Positions 1 to 9,259 of a DNA stretch of 64,000 nucleotides are shown here, piece after piece (position 1 is the first letter of the stretch; each line of letters begins with the position of its first letter). Origin of the DNA: Ferruginibacter yonginensis (GTDB taxonomy: Bacteria; Bacteroidota; Bacteroidia; Chitinophagales; Chitinophagaceae); the NCBI RefSeq assembly GCF_042651465.1, contig NZ_JBHSCZ010000001.1, positions 1,426,001 to 1,490,000 on the forward strand, given 5' to 3'. A program made the translations under genes and the position numbers. The notes under the pieces were generated by a model, which was not told where the DNA came from, did no database searches, and was given only the letters and a program-made list of their open reading frames with translations.

Positions 1-202
1 TAAACATTGGGATGTATATGTTGACCCTGATAAAAACATTGTAAAACGTATTTACCTTATTAAAACTGCTAATGATGGCAAAACATTACAACTTACCTGG
101 CAAACAGGCAAATGGTGTAAAATTGTAACCATCGCCACTATTGATGGAGCTGATGTTGTAGTAAAAGAAGAAAAGATTTTATGGAATTTTGATGAACAAT
201 GA
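1..202 (+). CDS. 3' end of an unidentified gene upstream of uvrC (partial)
   Basis: An open frame enters from the left edge (first full codon at base 2) and ends at TGA 200-202, giving 66 residues of a C-terminus. The visible part alternates beta-strand-like segments with charged turns (for example VYVDPDKNIVKRIYLI) and has no motif I recognise. Its stop overlaps the uvrC start as ATGA, so the two genes are probably co-transcribed and translationally coupled. Function unknown; the start lies outside the window. Confidence 0.75.
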   Translation, partial: KHWDVYVDPDKNIVKRIYLIKTANDGKTLQLTWQTGKWCKIVTIATIDGADVVVKEEKILWNFDEQ

Positions 203-2025
203 CGCAGCAAGAATTTTCAACCATAGCATCCACCATACCAACACAACCTGGTATTTATAAATATTTTGATGCCAGCAATCAATTAATTTATGTAGGTAAA
301 GCCAAACATTTACGTAAACGAGTTAGCAGTTATTTCAATAAAATGAAAAGCAGCTATAAAACTGCAGAACTGGTAAACAGGATACGTAAAATTGAATTTA
401 CCATTGTGAATTCCGATCAAGATGCTTTTCTTTTAGAAAATTCGTTGATTAAGGAGCACCAACCTATGTTTAACATCAACTTAAAAGATGATAAAACATA
501 CCCCTACATTGTTGTTAAAAATGAACCATTCCCTCGTGTTTTTTTAACTCGAAGAAAAATAAAAGATGGATCAACCTATTTAGGCCCTTTTACATCAGTT
601 GGTAAAGTTCGTGACTTACTTAATTTTATAAAGCAAAATATACAATTACGTACTTGTAAACTTAACCTTAGTGATAGCAATATCAAAAAGGGAAAATTTA
701 AGGTTTGTTTAGAGTATCATTTAGGTAATTGCAAAGGGCCTTGTGAAGCTTTACAATCAGCGCAAGATTATGCAGAAGGTATTGCACAACTAAAAGATTT
801 ATTAAAAGGAAATTTAACTCCAGTAATCAATAATTACAAGGCAAAAATAAAAGAACATGTAGCATTGCTCGAATTTGAAAAAGCAGCTATTTATCAACAT
901 AAAATTGATCACCTACAATTATACCAAGCAAAATCTACCGTAGTAAATACCAACACTGGTACGGTAGATGTGTTTAGTATTTTAGAAGAAGGCAATGTAG
1001 CTTATGTAAATTACCTAGCTGTAAATAATGGCAGCATCATTCAAACCAAAACCATTACCCTTCAAAAAAAATTAGAAGAAACGGCCGAGGAAGTTTTGGC
1101 ATTTGCAATTGCACAACTCAGGCAGGTTTTTGAAAGTGAAGCAAGTGAAATAATCGTTCCATTTGCTATTGATTATATTGAAGCAAATACTCAAATTACT
1201 ATACCTAAAGCCGGCGATAAAAAGAAACTATTAGACCTATCAGAAAAAAACGTAAACTATTTTAAAGCTGAATTGCATGCCAGAAAGTTGTTGAAACTAG
1301 AAGATAAAACGAGTGATGAAAAATTGGAGGTACTAACGCAGTTGCAGCAAAATTTACAATTACAAGAGTTACCAATTCACATTGAATGTTTTGATAACTC
1401 TAACTTTCAAGGTAGCTACCCGGTTTCTGCAATGGTTTGTTTTAAAAATGGCGAACCGAGTAAAGCCGATTATAGGCATTACAATATTAAGACCGTAGTA
1501 GGTATTAATGATTTTGCCTCTATGAAAGAGGTAGTGTACAGGCGCTATAAACGATTAACCGATGAAGGATCAAGTTTACCACAACTCATTATTATTGATG
1601 GTGGTAAAGGACAATTAAGTGCCGCAATGGAAAGTATTGATGCCCTACAATTGAGAGGCAAAGTAACATTAGTAGGGTTAGCAAAAAATAAAGAAGAAAT
1701 ATTTTTTGATGGTGACAGCCAATCGTTGTTATTACCTTGGGATAGTGAAAGCCTTAAACTCATTAGGCGTATTAGAGATGAAGTACATCGCTTCGGTATT
1801 ACCTTTCATAGAAATAAACGCAGCAAAGGCACATTTAAAAATGACCTTGAAGCAATTAAAGGCATTGGTAAACAAACGGCCGATGTTCTTTTAAAAACCT
1901 TTAAATCTGTTAAAAAAATAAAAGAAGCACCCGAGGCTGAATTAATTGCTGCAATAGGTTTATCAAAATACACTATTTTAAAAAAAGGGTTGTTAGAGGC
2001 AAACAATAATATTATCAATGAATAA
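199..2025 (+). CDS. uvrC: UvrABC excinuclease subunit UvrC
   Basis: Dual-incision nuclease of nucleotide excision repair, acting in the cytoplasm with UvrA and UvrB. The 608 aa match the usual UvrC length. In order: GIY-YIG nuclease domain (GIY at 18-20, YVG at 31-33), a cysteine cluster C153-x16-C170-x7-C178-x3-C182, a UVR domain for UvrB contact near 213-245 (LEFEKAAIYQHKID), the RNase H-like 5' nuclease domain (FDNSNFQG near 398-405 with a catalytic-type Asp; IIIDGGKGQL), and a C-terminal helix-hairpin-helix pair (AIKGIGKQTADVLLKTF). The start ATG overlaps the stop of the upstream gene by 4 nt. It converges on gldN across a shared terminator. All expected catalytic segments are present. 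Confidence 0.97.
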   Translation: MTQQEFSTIASTIPTQPGIYKYFDASNQLIYVGKAKHLRKRVSSYFNKMKSSYKTAELVNRIRKIEFTIVNSDQDAFLLENSLIKEHQPMFNINLKDDKTYPYIVVKNEPFPRVFLTRRKIKDGSTYLGPFTSVGKVRDLLNFIKQNIQLRTCKLNLSDSNIKKGKFKVCLEYHLGNCKGPCEALQSAQDYAEGIAQLKDLLKGNLTPVINNYKAKIKEHVALLEFEKAAIYQHKIDHLQLYQAKSTVVNTNTGTVDVFSILEEGNVAYVNYLAVNNGSIIQTKTITLQKKLEETAEEVLAFAIAQLRQVFESEASEIIVPFAIDYIEANTQITIPKAGDKKKLLDLSEKNVNYFKAELHARKLLKLEDKTSDEKLEVLTQLQQNLQLQELPIHIECFDNSNFQGSYPVSAMVCFKNGEPSKADYRHYNIKTVVGINDFASMKEVVYRRYKRLTDEGSSLPQLIIIDGGKGQLSAAMESIDALQLRGKVTLVGLAKNKEEIFFDGDSQSLLLPWDSESLKLIRRIRDEVHRFGITFHRNKRSKGTFKNDLEAIKGIGKQTADVLLKTFKSVKKIKEAPEAELIAAIGLSKYTILKKGLLEANNNIINE

Positions 2026-2039
2026 ACATACAACAACAA

Positions 2040-2072
2040 AAAAGCCCTTCGAAAAATTCGAAGGGCTTTTTA
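2040..2072. terminator. Bidirectional intrinsic terminator between uvrC and gldN
   Basis: A 13-bp perfect stem (AAAGCCCTTCGAA, 2041-2053, pairing with 2057-2069) around a 3-nt AAA loop, with A and T runs on either side, so it can work on both strands. It sits between the convergent ends of uvrC and gldN. Confidence 0.85.
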
Positions 2073-2087
2073 ATATTTTATAAAGTT

Positions 2088-3125
2088 TTAGTAACTCCAT
2101 AAATCTTGTTCGTAGTTGAAAATCTTTTCTTTGATATTTTCACCTTCTAACAATTGTAAAATGGTATTTTCACTTAAACCTTTATAGTTTTTAATGTATT
2201 GATCGTAAGGGTTATCAATGGTACTTTTTATAATTCTACCATAAAACATCCTACTTTCAAATAACTCTTCCCAACTCATACGAGCACCGTAGTTTTTACC
2301 ATTGTACACTTCGTATTTAGCAAAAGTGGCCCTCATATCTGGGTAATACACCCAAAACAATTCAGTTTCACCAATATCTAAACCCTGTGGTGTTACAATA
2401 CGCTTTACTGGAGCTATACCTAATATTCTCCAAAATAAACGAGAACTTTCTTTATCAAACACTACTTCTTCTTTAACCCTGAATTTGTAAATAGAATCGA
2501 GGTTGATTTCGTTTCTCATTTTTTTAGTGCCTGTTAAGTTACCAGCAGAGTCATATTGAGGTACATCAACTTCTTCTCCAGCTATGATTTTAGCTACTTC
2601 ACCTACCGTCATTGGTGTGGTGAAACGATCATCAGTATTACTGAATACCGTTACAGTACTATCTTGTATTGCTTTCAACAAAATGGAGATGAAACGTTGG
2701 TTACCATTATCTTGGTCGGCCGAGTACCTAAAAGGTAAATTTATTTTTTCTCTAGCATCTATTTCTCTCCAAATTTTATGGCGATACACCGCATCATCAG
2801 CCCTTAAGTTTTCGTACGGCAATGGATTTCTATCTCTGATAGCATCATCATCCACTGCTGCATCTCTTCTTAAAGATTTTGCTACACGTTTAATAGGCAA
2901 CGTATCAGCTGGTGGCGGTGTTACTGCCGCTGCTACTGCAACTGTATCAACCGAAGCAGTAGATGCTTTTACACTTGATTTTAAATTATTTTTTGTAGTA
3001 CGCTTTGTAGCGGCACGTTTTGCTGGTGCTTTTTTAGTAGCTTTTTTCTTTTGTGCAAAAGCTACATTGCCTAAGGCACCAAAAAGAATTACCAACAAAA
3101 AATACTTAAAAATTTGCTTGTTCAT
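2088..3125 (-). CDS. gldN: Gliding motility / T9SS protein GldN
   Basis: Periplasmic component of the type IX secretion/gliding apparatus; family knowledge places it with the lipoprotein GldK in a ring under the outer membrane. The 345 aa start with a signal peptide cleaving after NVAFA, giving a Gln N-terminus. A Lys/Ala-rich linker (about residues 25-75) follows, then the GldN domain with segments such as NLDSIYKFRVKEE and the C-terminal QDLWSY. It is the last gene of gldK-L-M-N, 18 nt after gldM. The basic linker is longer and more lysine-rich than the rest of the protein and may be disordered. Confidence 0.93.
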   Translation of the reverse strand: MNKQIFKYFLLVILFGALGNVAFAQKKKATKKAPAKRAATKRTTKNNLKSSVKASTASVDTVAVAAAVTPPPADTLPIKRVAKSLRRDAAVDDDAIRDRNPLPYENLRADDAVYRHKIWREIDAREKINLPFRYSADQDNGNQRFISILLKAIQDSTVTVFSNTDDRFTTPMTVGEVAKIIAGEEVDVPQYDSAGNLTGTKKMRNEINLDSIYKFRVKEEVVFDKESSRLFWRILGIAPVKRIVTPQGLDIGETELFWVYYPDMRATFAKYEVYNGKNYGARMSWEELFESRMFYGRIIKSTIDNPYDQYIKNYKGLSENTILQLLEGENIKEKIFNYEQDLWSY

Positions 3126-3143
3126 AGTATGCTAATTATACAT

Positions 3144-4676
3144 TTAGTAAAGCGTAATGCTTCTTTCATCAATTGATCTTACTCCATCTGGCCCCTGCAC
3201 TTTAATATTTACAAAAGTTACAGAAGTACCAGGACCAGCTTTTGCCATATATTGAGCAACACTAGCAAGGCTGTTACCATTAATAGAACCTACTGCAGGG
3301 TTAGGGAAGTTAGCACCGCTGAAATAAACAGTTGCACTTACTACGTTAAACTTCAAATCAAAATCAAAGTTTTCTAAATCTGCACGGCAAAATTGTTGGT
3401 TTTTAAATTCTACTGCAGGAACACGAGCTTTACCAGTACCAACTTTAAAAATTGGATCAGGAATACGTTTTACCCTAAAAGAGAATTGACTTGGTTTACC
3501 ATCAGCATTTACAGTTATTGATGCTGGGCCAATTGCACTTACTCTTACAACACGGTTTGAACCTGAACCTGTAATAGTACCACCACTCATTGAAACAGTT
3601 GTTTTATCCCAACCTGTTGGTGAGCCAATAGTTACAGGGTTATCAACGCCCATATAAAATACGTTCATTTTATCAAGCATAACCGCAGCACCACCTGGTG
3701 TACCTACAACATATTCAACGTTTTTAGTTTCTGTTTTTTCGTTACCATCTTGATCTTTATAACGAATAGTTACAGGTATTGTTCTTGCACCACCGCCTGA
3801 AGCAGTAATTTTATACGTTCCTTTACCATCAACAACAGGAACGCTTGAACCGCCAATTGATATTTGTGGCACCGCAGCAGAACTGTAAGCACCAATACCA
3901 GCCGTAACTTCAATTTCTTGACCAGGCATAACGTAGTTGGAGCTTTGGCCAATTAATACACCAGTTTTATCAAACTTCACTTTTACTTCACCCACTTTAG
4001 AGTGACAGTAAGTTACTACTTGGTTTTCAGCGTTTTTTACGTTATTTTGGAATTTACTCAACAATGTTAAACCAGCTACCGTTGGTGTCATGTGGAAATA
4101 AGCATCTGTAAAAGATTTTACTTTACCATCTTGACCTTTTGCAGGTGCACCATCTACTGCTAAAGTTGTAGCAAAAGCGGTGTTAATTTCTGGGTCAATC
4201 GCTAACATTGCAGCTTTGTAAGCCTTTAATTTATTTTCTAATTCAACGCCTAAGTTTTTACCACCTGGGCCATTGCCAAATAAACGGGTAGCAGCTTCTA
4301 AATCATCTTCTTTAAATTGTTCTTCTTGCTGACCTTGTTCGTTTGTAACCATTTTCAAACCAGCTTCTTCTTTAAGTTGCTTTTTAATGCTTTCAATATA
4401 GCTACTCAAATCAGCCGATAATTTTTTAGCTTGTTCAGCTTTGCCGTTCCAAATGGTAGCTTTTTCAGCCGTAACGGGGTCTGCTACTTTTGCTTGTAAC
4501 GATTTATATAATGTTTCATTTGCAGAAGTTAAGTTTGAGTTTGATGTTTGTAAACTCTTATCAACTACTTTAAATGCATTTAAAATTTCTGATGATACGT
4601 TCAATGCCAATAATGCCGTAAGCACTAAATACATGATGTTGATCATCTTTTGCCTGGGCTCTTTCGGTAAAGCCAT
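3144..4676 (-). CDS. gldM: Gliding motility / T9SS motor protein GldM
   Basis: Inner-membrane-anchored motor shaft of the T9SS; its periplasmic part reaches toward GldK/GldN. The 510 aa begin with a short cytoplasmic piece (MALPKEPRQK) and one transmembrane helix at about residues 11-33 (INIMYLVLTALLALNV), then a helical periplasmic region and several beta-rich domains. The C-terminal portion has the family-typical run GKARVPAVEFKNQQFCRADL. Arg8, just before the helix, is near the position where other GldM proteins carry an Arg that pairs with the GldL glutamate (family knowledge). Downstream of gldL (76 nt) and upstream of gldN (18 nt). Confidence 0.95.
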   Translation of the reverse strand: MALPKEPRQKMINIMYLVLTALLALNVSSEILNAFKVVDKSLQTSNSNLTSANETLYKSLQAKVADPVTAEKATIWNGKAEQAKKLSADLSSYIESIKKQLKEEAGLKMVTNEQGQQEEQFKEDDLEAATRLFGNGPGGKNLGVELENKLKAYKAAMLAIDPEINTAFATTLAVDGAPAKGQDGKVKSFTDAYFHMTPTVAGLTLLSKFQNNVKNAENQVVTYCHSKVGEVKVKFDKTGVLIGQSSNYVMPGQEIEVTAGIGAYSSAAVPQISIGGSSVPVVDGKGTYKITASGGGARTIPVTIRYKDQDGNEKTETKNVEYVVGTPGGAAVMLDKMNVFYMGVDNPVTIGSPTGWDKTTVSMSGGTITGSGSNRVVRVSAIGPASITVNADGKPSQFSFRVKRIPDPIFKVGTGKARVPAVEFKNQQFCRADLENFDFDLKFNVVSATVYFSGANFPNPAVGSINGNSLASVAQYMAKAGPGTSVTFVNIKVQGPDGVRSIDERSITLY

Positions 4677-4752
4677 AACTAATAAGTATTAATAGATTTA
4701 TTAAATATTGTTTGGATAAATACAGTTGTAAGCTGTTAGTGAAAACGAGGTA

Positions 4753-5511
4753 TTATCTACCTTGCATTGCACCTAACATATTACCATATACTGCATTTAA
4801 TTTACCTAAGTTAGTAGCCAATGCACCAATTTGCTCTTTTGCTTTGTTTGCATCGTCAACACTACTCATCATCGCTTGACTAGCTTCAGCCATTTTACCG
4901 TAGAAGCCATTCAATGCTTTTAAGTGGTTATTGCTTTCTTTTAATTCTAACTCGTAAATAGTATTTAATGAACCTAAGTTTTTAGTTAATACTTGTACTT
5001 GTTCGTGGAAACCACGAGCACTTTCAGATGCATTATTGAAAGAAGCCATTGTAGCTGCGCTGCTTGTAAATGCAGTAGACATTGAACTGATAGCGGCTGT
5101 AGCTTCTTGTGTTTTTTTAGAAAAATCAGAAGTTGATTTTACAACGTCACTCACATCAGAAATACCTGTTACGGTTGCACCTAATTTTTGGAAACCTTCG
5201 CCTAATTTTTTCAAATTAGTTGGAGTAATATCAGCGTCTTGTAACATTTTATCCATGTTGTTTAAAGCTGGGTTACCTGCTGCCACCACTGTTTTTGTTT
5301 CATAATCTTCCTTCACTGATGGGTATATCATATACATTACACCATAAGCTAAGAAGATAACTGCTTCTGTAATTAAACCGATTTTTAATAATAAATCTGC
5401 TGATGGTGTGTGTAATATTTTTTGTAGTGCACCGTAAATAACTACTGCTGCTGCTACTGATACACCAACGTCCATCCATTTGCTAATGTTTGAAGGAATT
5501 TTTACTGACAT
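4753..5511 (-). CDS. gldL: Gliding motility / T9SS motor protein GldL
   Basis: Proton-driven stator of the GldLM motor in the inner membrane. The 252 aa hold two transmembrane helices, about residues 13-32 and 40-62. The second carries Glu49 (LLKIGLITEAVIF), the position known as functionally essential in Flavobacterium GldL. The C-terminal cytoplasmic region is helical, Ser/Ala/Met-rich and likely coiled coil, with a repeated pattern (LTKNLGSLNTIY and LATNLGKLNAVY). The gene follows gldK after a 127-nt gap that contains a 12-bp stem-loop. Confidence 0.95.
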   Translation of the reverse strand: MSVKIPSNISKWMDVGVSVAAAVVIYGALQKILHTPSADLLLKIGLITEAVIFLAYGVMYMIYPSVKEDYETKTVVAAGNPALNNMDKMLQDADITPTNLKKLGEGFQKLGATVTGISDVSDVVKSTSDFSKKTQEATAAISSMSTAFTSSAATMASFNNASESARGFHEQVQVLTKNLGSLNTIYELELKESNNHLKALNGFYGKMAEASQAMMSSVDDANKAKEQIGALATNLGKLNAVYGNMLGAMQGR

Positions 5512-5573
5512 GTGTTTTTAATTTTAATTTAATTGGGGATTTTTGTTTGAAAAAATATATAGAAATACCTTAA

Positions 5574-5602
5574 GATAACCCGTTAATATGTAACGGGTTA
5601 TC
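5574..5602. other. Perfect 12-bp stem-loop in the gldK-gldL intergenic gap
   Basis: GATAACCCGTTA (5574-5585) pairs perfectly with 5591-5602 around a 5-nt loop. On the minus (transcribed) strand no T-run follows the stem, so it does not look like a full intrinsic terminator. It lies inside the operon, 36 nt past the gldK stop. Likely roles are 3'-end protection of gldK mRNA, an RNA processing site, or partial attenuation; this is inference. Confidence 0.6.
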
Positions 5603-5638
5603 AAATATTTATAGTAAAATCATTTAAAATTTAATCGA

Positions 5639-6934
5639 TTATTTACCTTTTTTAATGGTAGGCGGTAAGTCAATAACACAACGGAAACCAATGTATGATT
5701 TTGCAGTGTCTTGATATTCGTATGCACGTGTGCCTGTTTGTAAGAAATAAGCAACATCTTTCCAACTACCACCACGAATAACTTTACGCTTCATACGTGG
5801 AGGATCAGTTGTTTTCGCATTCCAACGAACATCTGGGTTCATATCATGTTGAAAGTTGTAAGAACCTTCGTAGTATAGAGAAGATGTCCATTCTGCAACA
5901 TTACCAGCCATATTGTATAAACCGAAATCATTAGGGAAGTAAGCATCGGCTCTTACGGTGTACAAACCACCATCTTCAGGATAATTACCACGACCAGGCT
6001 TAAAGTTTGCTAATAAACAACCTTTTTTGTTTCTTAAATAAGGACCACCCCAAGGGTACGATGATTGGGAACGACCACCTCTTGCTGCATATTCCCATTG
6101 TGCTTCAGTTGGTAAACGGAAATCAGATTGACCTGCACGTTTTTTACTTTCATTGTAAGCAGCTAAATAATGGGTTCTCCATTCAGCAAAAGCCGTAGCT
6201 TGTTTCCAGTTAACACCAACAACTGGGTAATTACCGTATGCAGGGTGGCTGTAATATTGTTTAGACATTGGCTCGTTGTAAGAATAAGCAAAGTCTCTAA
6301 TCCAACATAAAGTATCTGGATATACAGGAATATCCTGCTTCATAATAAATTCCTTACGTTGTACGGTAGTATCTCTGTTATAAGCTGATGCTTTATAATC
6401 AAAAACCTCTGAATGGTATACTATTTTTTTAGCATCCAATTCTTTTTTTCCGAAAATACGGTTATCTGCTGTAACAATGATTGCATCAATTTTTTCGAAA
6501 GTTGCTTTATCACCATATTTTATGGTACTAGCTTTTTTCCAATCAACATATTCAATACCATCTTGCCCTTGTTTTACATAATTCATCAACTTTGCAGCGA
6601 TTGAATCACGAACCCAGTTGGTAAATTGGCGGTATTCGTTATTGGTGATTTCGGTAGCGTCCATCCAAAAACCACTTATAGAAACTTGTTTGTTTCTTGC
6701 AGTGTAAGCATAATTTACATCTTCATCACTTGGACCCATATGGAATGTACCTGCTGGCACATACACCATACCTGGCGGACGAGTAAGATTATACCTGTTG
6801 CCTGGAGATACGCCATGCAATTGACCATCATTAGGCAATGCACCTGATTTACCTTTACCGCTGATTAATTTACAACTGCCTGCGGTAAGGGCAAGAGAAA
6901 CAACTGCAATGGAGCACAATAACCGATTGTTCAT
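5639..6934 (-). CDS. gldK: Gliding motility / T9SS lipoprotein GldK
   Basis: Outer-membrane lipoprotein that forms the T9SS periplasmic ring with GldN. The 431 aa begin with a lipoprotein signal (SLALTAGSC, lipid-modified Cys21). The rest is a formylglycine-generating-enzyme/sulfatase-modifying fold: MVYVPAGTFHMGPSDED near the start, then TEAQWEYAARGG, NMAGNVAEWTS and VIRGGSWKDVAYF, ending GFRCVIDLPP. In this family the fold is structural and not known to be catalytic. First gene of the gldKLMN operon, with a good -7 promoter box just upstream. Confidence 0.95.
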   Translation of the reverse strand: MNNRLLCSIAVVSLALTAGSCKLISGKGKSGALPNDGQLHGVSPGNRYNLTRPPGMVYVPAGTFHMGPSDEDVNYAYTARNKQVSISGFWMDATEITNNEYRQFTNWVRDSIAAKLMNYVKQGQDGIEYVDWKKASTIKYGDKATFEKIDAIIVTADNRIFGKKELDAKKIVYHSEVFDYKASAYNRDTTVQRKEFIMKQDIPVYPDTLCWIRDFAYSYNEPMSKQYYSHPAYGNYPVVGVNWKQATAFAEWRTHYLAAYNESKKRAGQSDFRLPTEAQWEYAARGGRSQSSYPWGGPYLRNKKGCLLANFKPGRGNYPEDGGLYTVRADAYFPNDFGLYNMAGNVAEWTSSLYYEGSYNFQHDMNPDVRWNAKTTDPPRMKRKVIRGGSWKDVAYFLQTGTRAYEYQDTAKSYIGFRCVIDLPPTIKKGK

Positions 6935-6957
6935 TTTTTAAACTTTGAGGGTAATAG

Positions 6958-6965
6958 CAAATGTA
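6958..6965 (-). promoter_or_regulatory. Candidate -7 promoter box for gldKLMN
   Basis: On the minus strand the sequence reads TACATTTG, an exact match to the Bacteroidota -7 consensus TAnnTTTG. It ends 23 nt before the gldK ATG, leaving a short leader. A TTG lies about 15 nt upstream of the box, closer than the usual -33 spacing, so only the -7 element is well supported. Confidence 0.55.
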
Positions 6966-7078
6966 TTAATTATTTATCTGCAAAAAACACAGCTTTGAAA
7001 CAGTGAAATGTTAATTTTTTATAAAAAAACAAACACGTTTTGCTTAATAATAACGAGCCTTTTAATTATTTATTGTGG

Positions 7079-9148
7079 CTAAATGTTGTTAAAAGCACGC
7101 AACCTACCCTCGTTAAACAATTCCGAAGTATTGCTAAAAGGTTTCTCACAGATGAAATAACGGCATAAATATATGAAAGTTTTTGAAAAAACAAAGCGAT
7201 TTTTAAATAAAGGCATATCTGAATTTGTTAAAGTTGATTGAATAATACAATTTGGAATATACTCAGGCAGCACATTTTTAAGTAATGGCATCATATTGGT
7301 ACCGATAACCGATATTTCATTTATACCTGCGGCAATATTAATTGCATTTGCAGCCCAAACACCGAAGGAATTTGAATGTGTGGAAATGATAGTTTTGAGG
7401 GATTCTATCATTTCTACACTCTTTTTACGCCACTCTTGCCTATCAAAAACTACAGATAGGTAGTATAAATTTTTTGCCATAACTGCATTTGCAGATGGTG
7501 TTGCGCCATCATACAATTCTATTTTCCGCACAATTACATCTGTTTGTTGCTCATCAGTAAAGAAAAAATAGGGGCTATCCGTATCACTAAAATTTTTAAT
7601 TACGAATGTAGCATATTGCTGGGCTTTAAATAAATAAGATTGATCGCTTGTAATTTCTTGCAAAGCAATACAAGCCTCAATTAAATAGGCATAATCATCT
7701 AAAAAAGCAGGATATTTTGCAACGCCATTTTTATACGTATGTAAAAAAGTTCCCTCTTTTTCCATAAATTTTTGCTCTATAAATGCCATTAATGTTACCG
7801 CTTCATGTTTATACATATCATTTTGTAATACTGCATATGCCTTACAAAAAGCAGTAACTAGTAATGCATTCCAACCTAATAAAATTTTATCGTCGGTGCC
7901 AGGCCTAACCCTTTTTGAGCGTTCTTGTAACAGCGTTGCTTTTGCTTGATTTATTATAGTAGTTGCGGTGCTAAAATCAAGGTCAAATTGTTGGGCTACT
8001 ATTGATAATGGTTGTTGTACCCTCAAAATATTATGATGCTCCCAATTACCCTCTTTTGTAACATCAAAATAAGCAGCCACAAATTCAGCATGCTCACCTA
8101 CGGTGTTTTTAAACGATTGTTCATCCCAAACATAAAACTTGCCTTCTACGCCTTCGCTATCAGCATCAAGCGCAGCAAAAAAGCCACCTTCAGGGTGTTT
8201 CATTTCATTTAATAAAAAGGCGATGGTTTTTTCAATACCTATTTTAAAATCATCATCTTTAGTAAACGCATATGCATTGCCTAAGCTCACAATGAAAAGT
8301 GCATTATCGTACAACATTTTTTCAAAATGAGGTGCTAACCAAACATCATCTGTACTGTACCTACAAAGTCCACCTGCTAGTTGATCATAAATACCACCAT
8401 ACAACATCTTTTTTAAAGAAAGTGTAGCTTGTTGCAGTGCTTTATCATCATAAAAAAAATAAGCCCCTTGTAACAAACAGTTTATTGAAAAAGTTTGAGG
8501 AAATTTTGGCGCTTTACCAAACCCTCCTTCCACTGTATCGGCTTTGCTTAAAATATTTTGAATGATGTTTATACAATCTTGTTTTGAAAACGCAGGTTTA
8601 TCAACATCTACCACAATCTTATTTTTTAAATCAATAAAATTGTTGGATTTTTTGAGGTGATTGGTTAGTGTATGGGCTTGCTGTATAATAACATCATTTT
8701 CGTTGAGCCATGAGTGATGAATATGTAATAGCACGTCAGTAAATGAGGGGCGGTTGTAAGCTTTTACAGGAGGAAAATAAGTGCCTCCAAAAAAAGGTTT
8801 AGCATCTGGCGTTAAAAAAACATTGAGGGGCCAACCACCACTACCCGTCATGGCTTGAACAGCATCCATATAAATATGATCAATATCTGGTCGTTCTTCT
8901 CTATCAATTTTTATATTGATGAAATGCTCATTCATAATGGCAGCAGTAGCTTCGTTTTCAAAACTTTCTTTTTCCATAACATGGCACCAATGACAAGCTG
9001 AGTAACCAATACTTACTAATATGGGCTTTTGTAATGTTTTGGCTAATTGCAAAGCTTTTTCGCCCCAAGGTTGCCAATGCACAGGATTATGTGCATGCTG
9101 TAACAAATACGGACTAGTTTCGTGTATTAATTCATTTTTTAAACCCAT
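7079..9148 (-). CDS. Thioredoxin-domain protein of the YyaL/SSP411 family (DUF255)
   Basis: Conserved protein with an N-terminal thioredoxin-like domain and a C-terminal six-hairpin glycosidase-like domain; the biochemical role is not settled in this family. The 689 aa open with the family signature (ETSPYLLQHAHNPVHW) and a CxxC site C52-H-W-C55 (YSACHWCHVM), followed by DREERPDID and GGTYFPP. The helical part includes KMLYDNALFIVSLGNAYA and GWNALLVTAFCKAY. Single gene on the minus strand between hemD and the gld operon. A box TATCTTTC at 9170-9177 (minus strand) is a 7/8 match to a -7 element. No signal peptide, so cytoplasmic. Confidence 0.9.
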   Translation of the reverse strand: MGLKNELIHETSPYLLQHAHNPVHWQPWGEKALQLAKTLQKPILVSIGYSACHWCHVMEKESFENEATAAIMNEHFINIKIDREERPDIDHIYMDAVQAMTGSGGWPLNVFLTPDAKPFFGGTYFPPVKAYNRPSFTDVLLHIHHSWLNENDVIIQQAHTLTNHLKKSNNFIDLKNKIVVDVDKPAFSKQDCINIIQNILSKADTVEGGFGKAPKFPQTFSINCLLQGAYFFYDDKALQQATLSLKKMLYGGIYDQLAGGLCRYSTDDVWLAPHFEKMLYDNALFIVSLGNAYAFTKDDDFKIGIEKTIAFLLNEMKHPEGGFFAALDADSEGVEGKFYVWDEQSFKNTVGEHAEFVAAYFDVTKEGNWEHHNILRVQQPLSIVAQQFDLDFSTATTIINQAKATLLQERSKRVRPGTDDKILLGWNALLVTAFCKAYAVLQNDMYKHEAVTLMAFIEQKFMEKEGTFLHTYKNGVAKYPAFLDDYAYLIEACIALQEITSDQSYLFKAQQYATFVIKNFSDTDSPYFFFTDEQQTDVIVRKIELYDGATPSANAVMAKNLYYLSVVFDRQEWRKKSVEMIESLKTIISTHSNSFGVWAANAINIAAGINEISVIGTNMMPLLKNVLPEYIPNCIIQSTLTNSDMPLFKNRFVFSKTFIYLCRYFICEKPFSNTSELFNEGRLRAFNNI

Positions 9149-9208
9149 GTTGGTTGTAGTTGATTTTAAGAAAGATATTAATTAAGTAGCAGTTTAAAGC
9201 AAAAAAAA

Positions 9209-9238
9209 ATGGTTGTAAAGCATATACTTCACAACCAT
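9209..9238 (-). terminator. Intrinsic terminator downstream of hemD
   Basis: A 12-bp stem with one mismatch (ATGGTTGT-AAG, 9209-9220, against 9227-9238) is followed on the minus strand by a run of nine T residues (complement of A9 at 9201-9209). It lies 22 nt past the hemD stop. Confidence 0.75.
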
Positions 9239-9259
9239 CATTTTAAATATGTAAATAAA

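Noticed and set aside
2584..3135. 183-codon plus-strand frame opposite gldN
   Set aside because: Shadow of gldN, which has signal peptide, family motifs and operon position.
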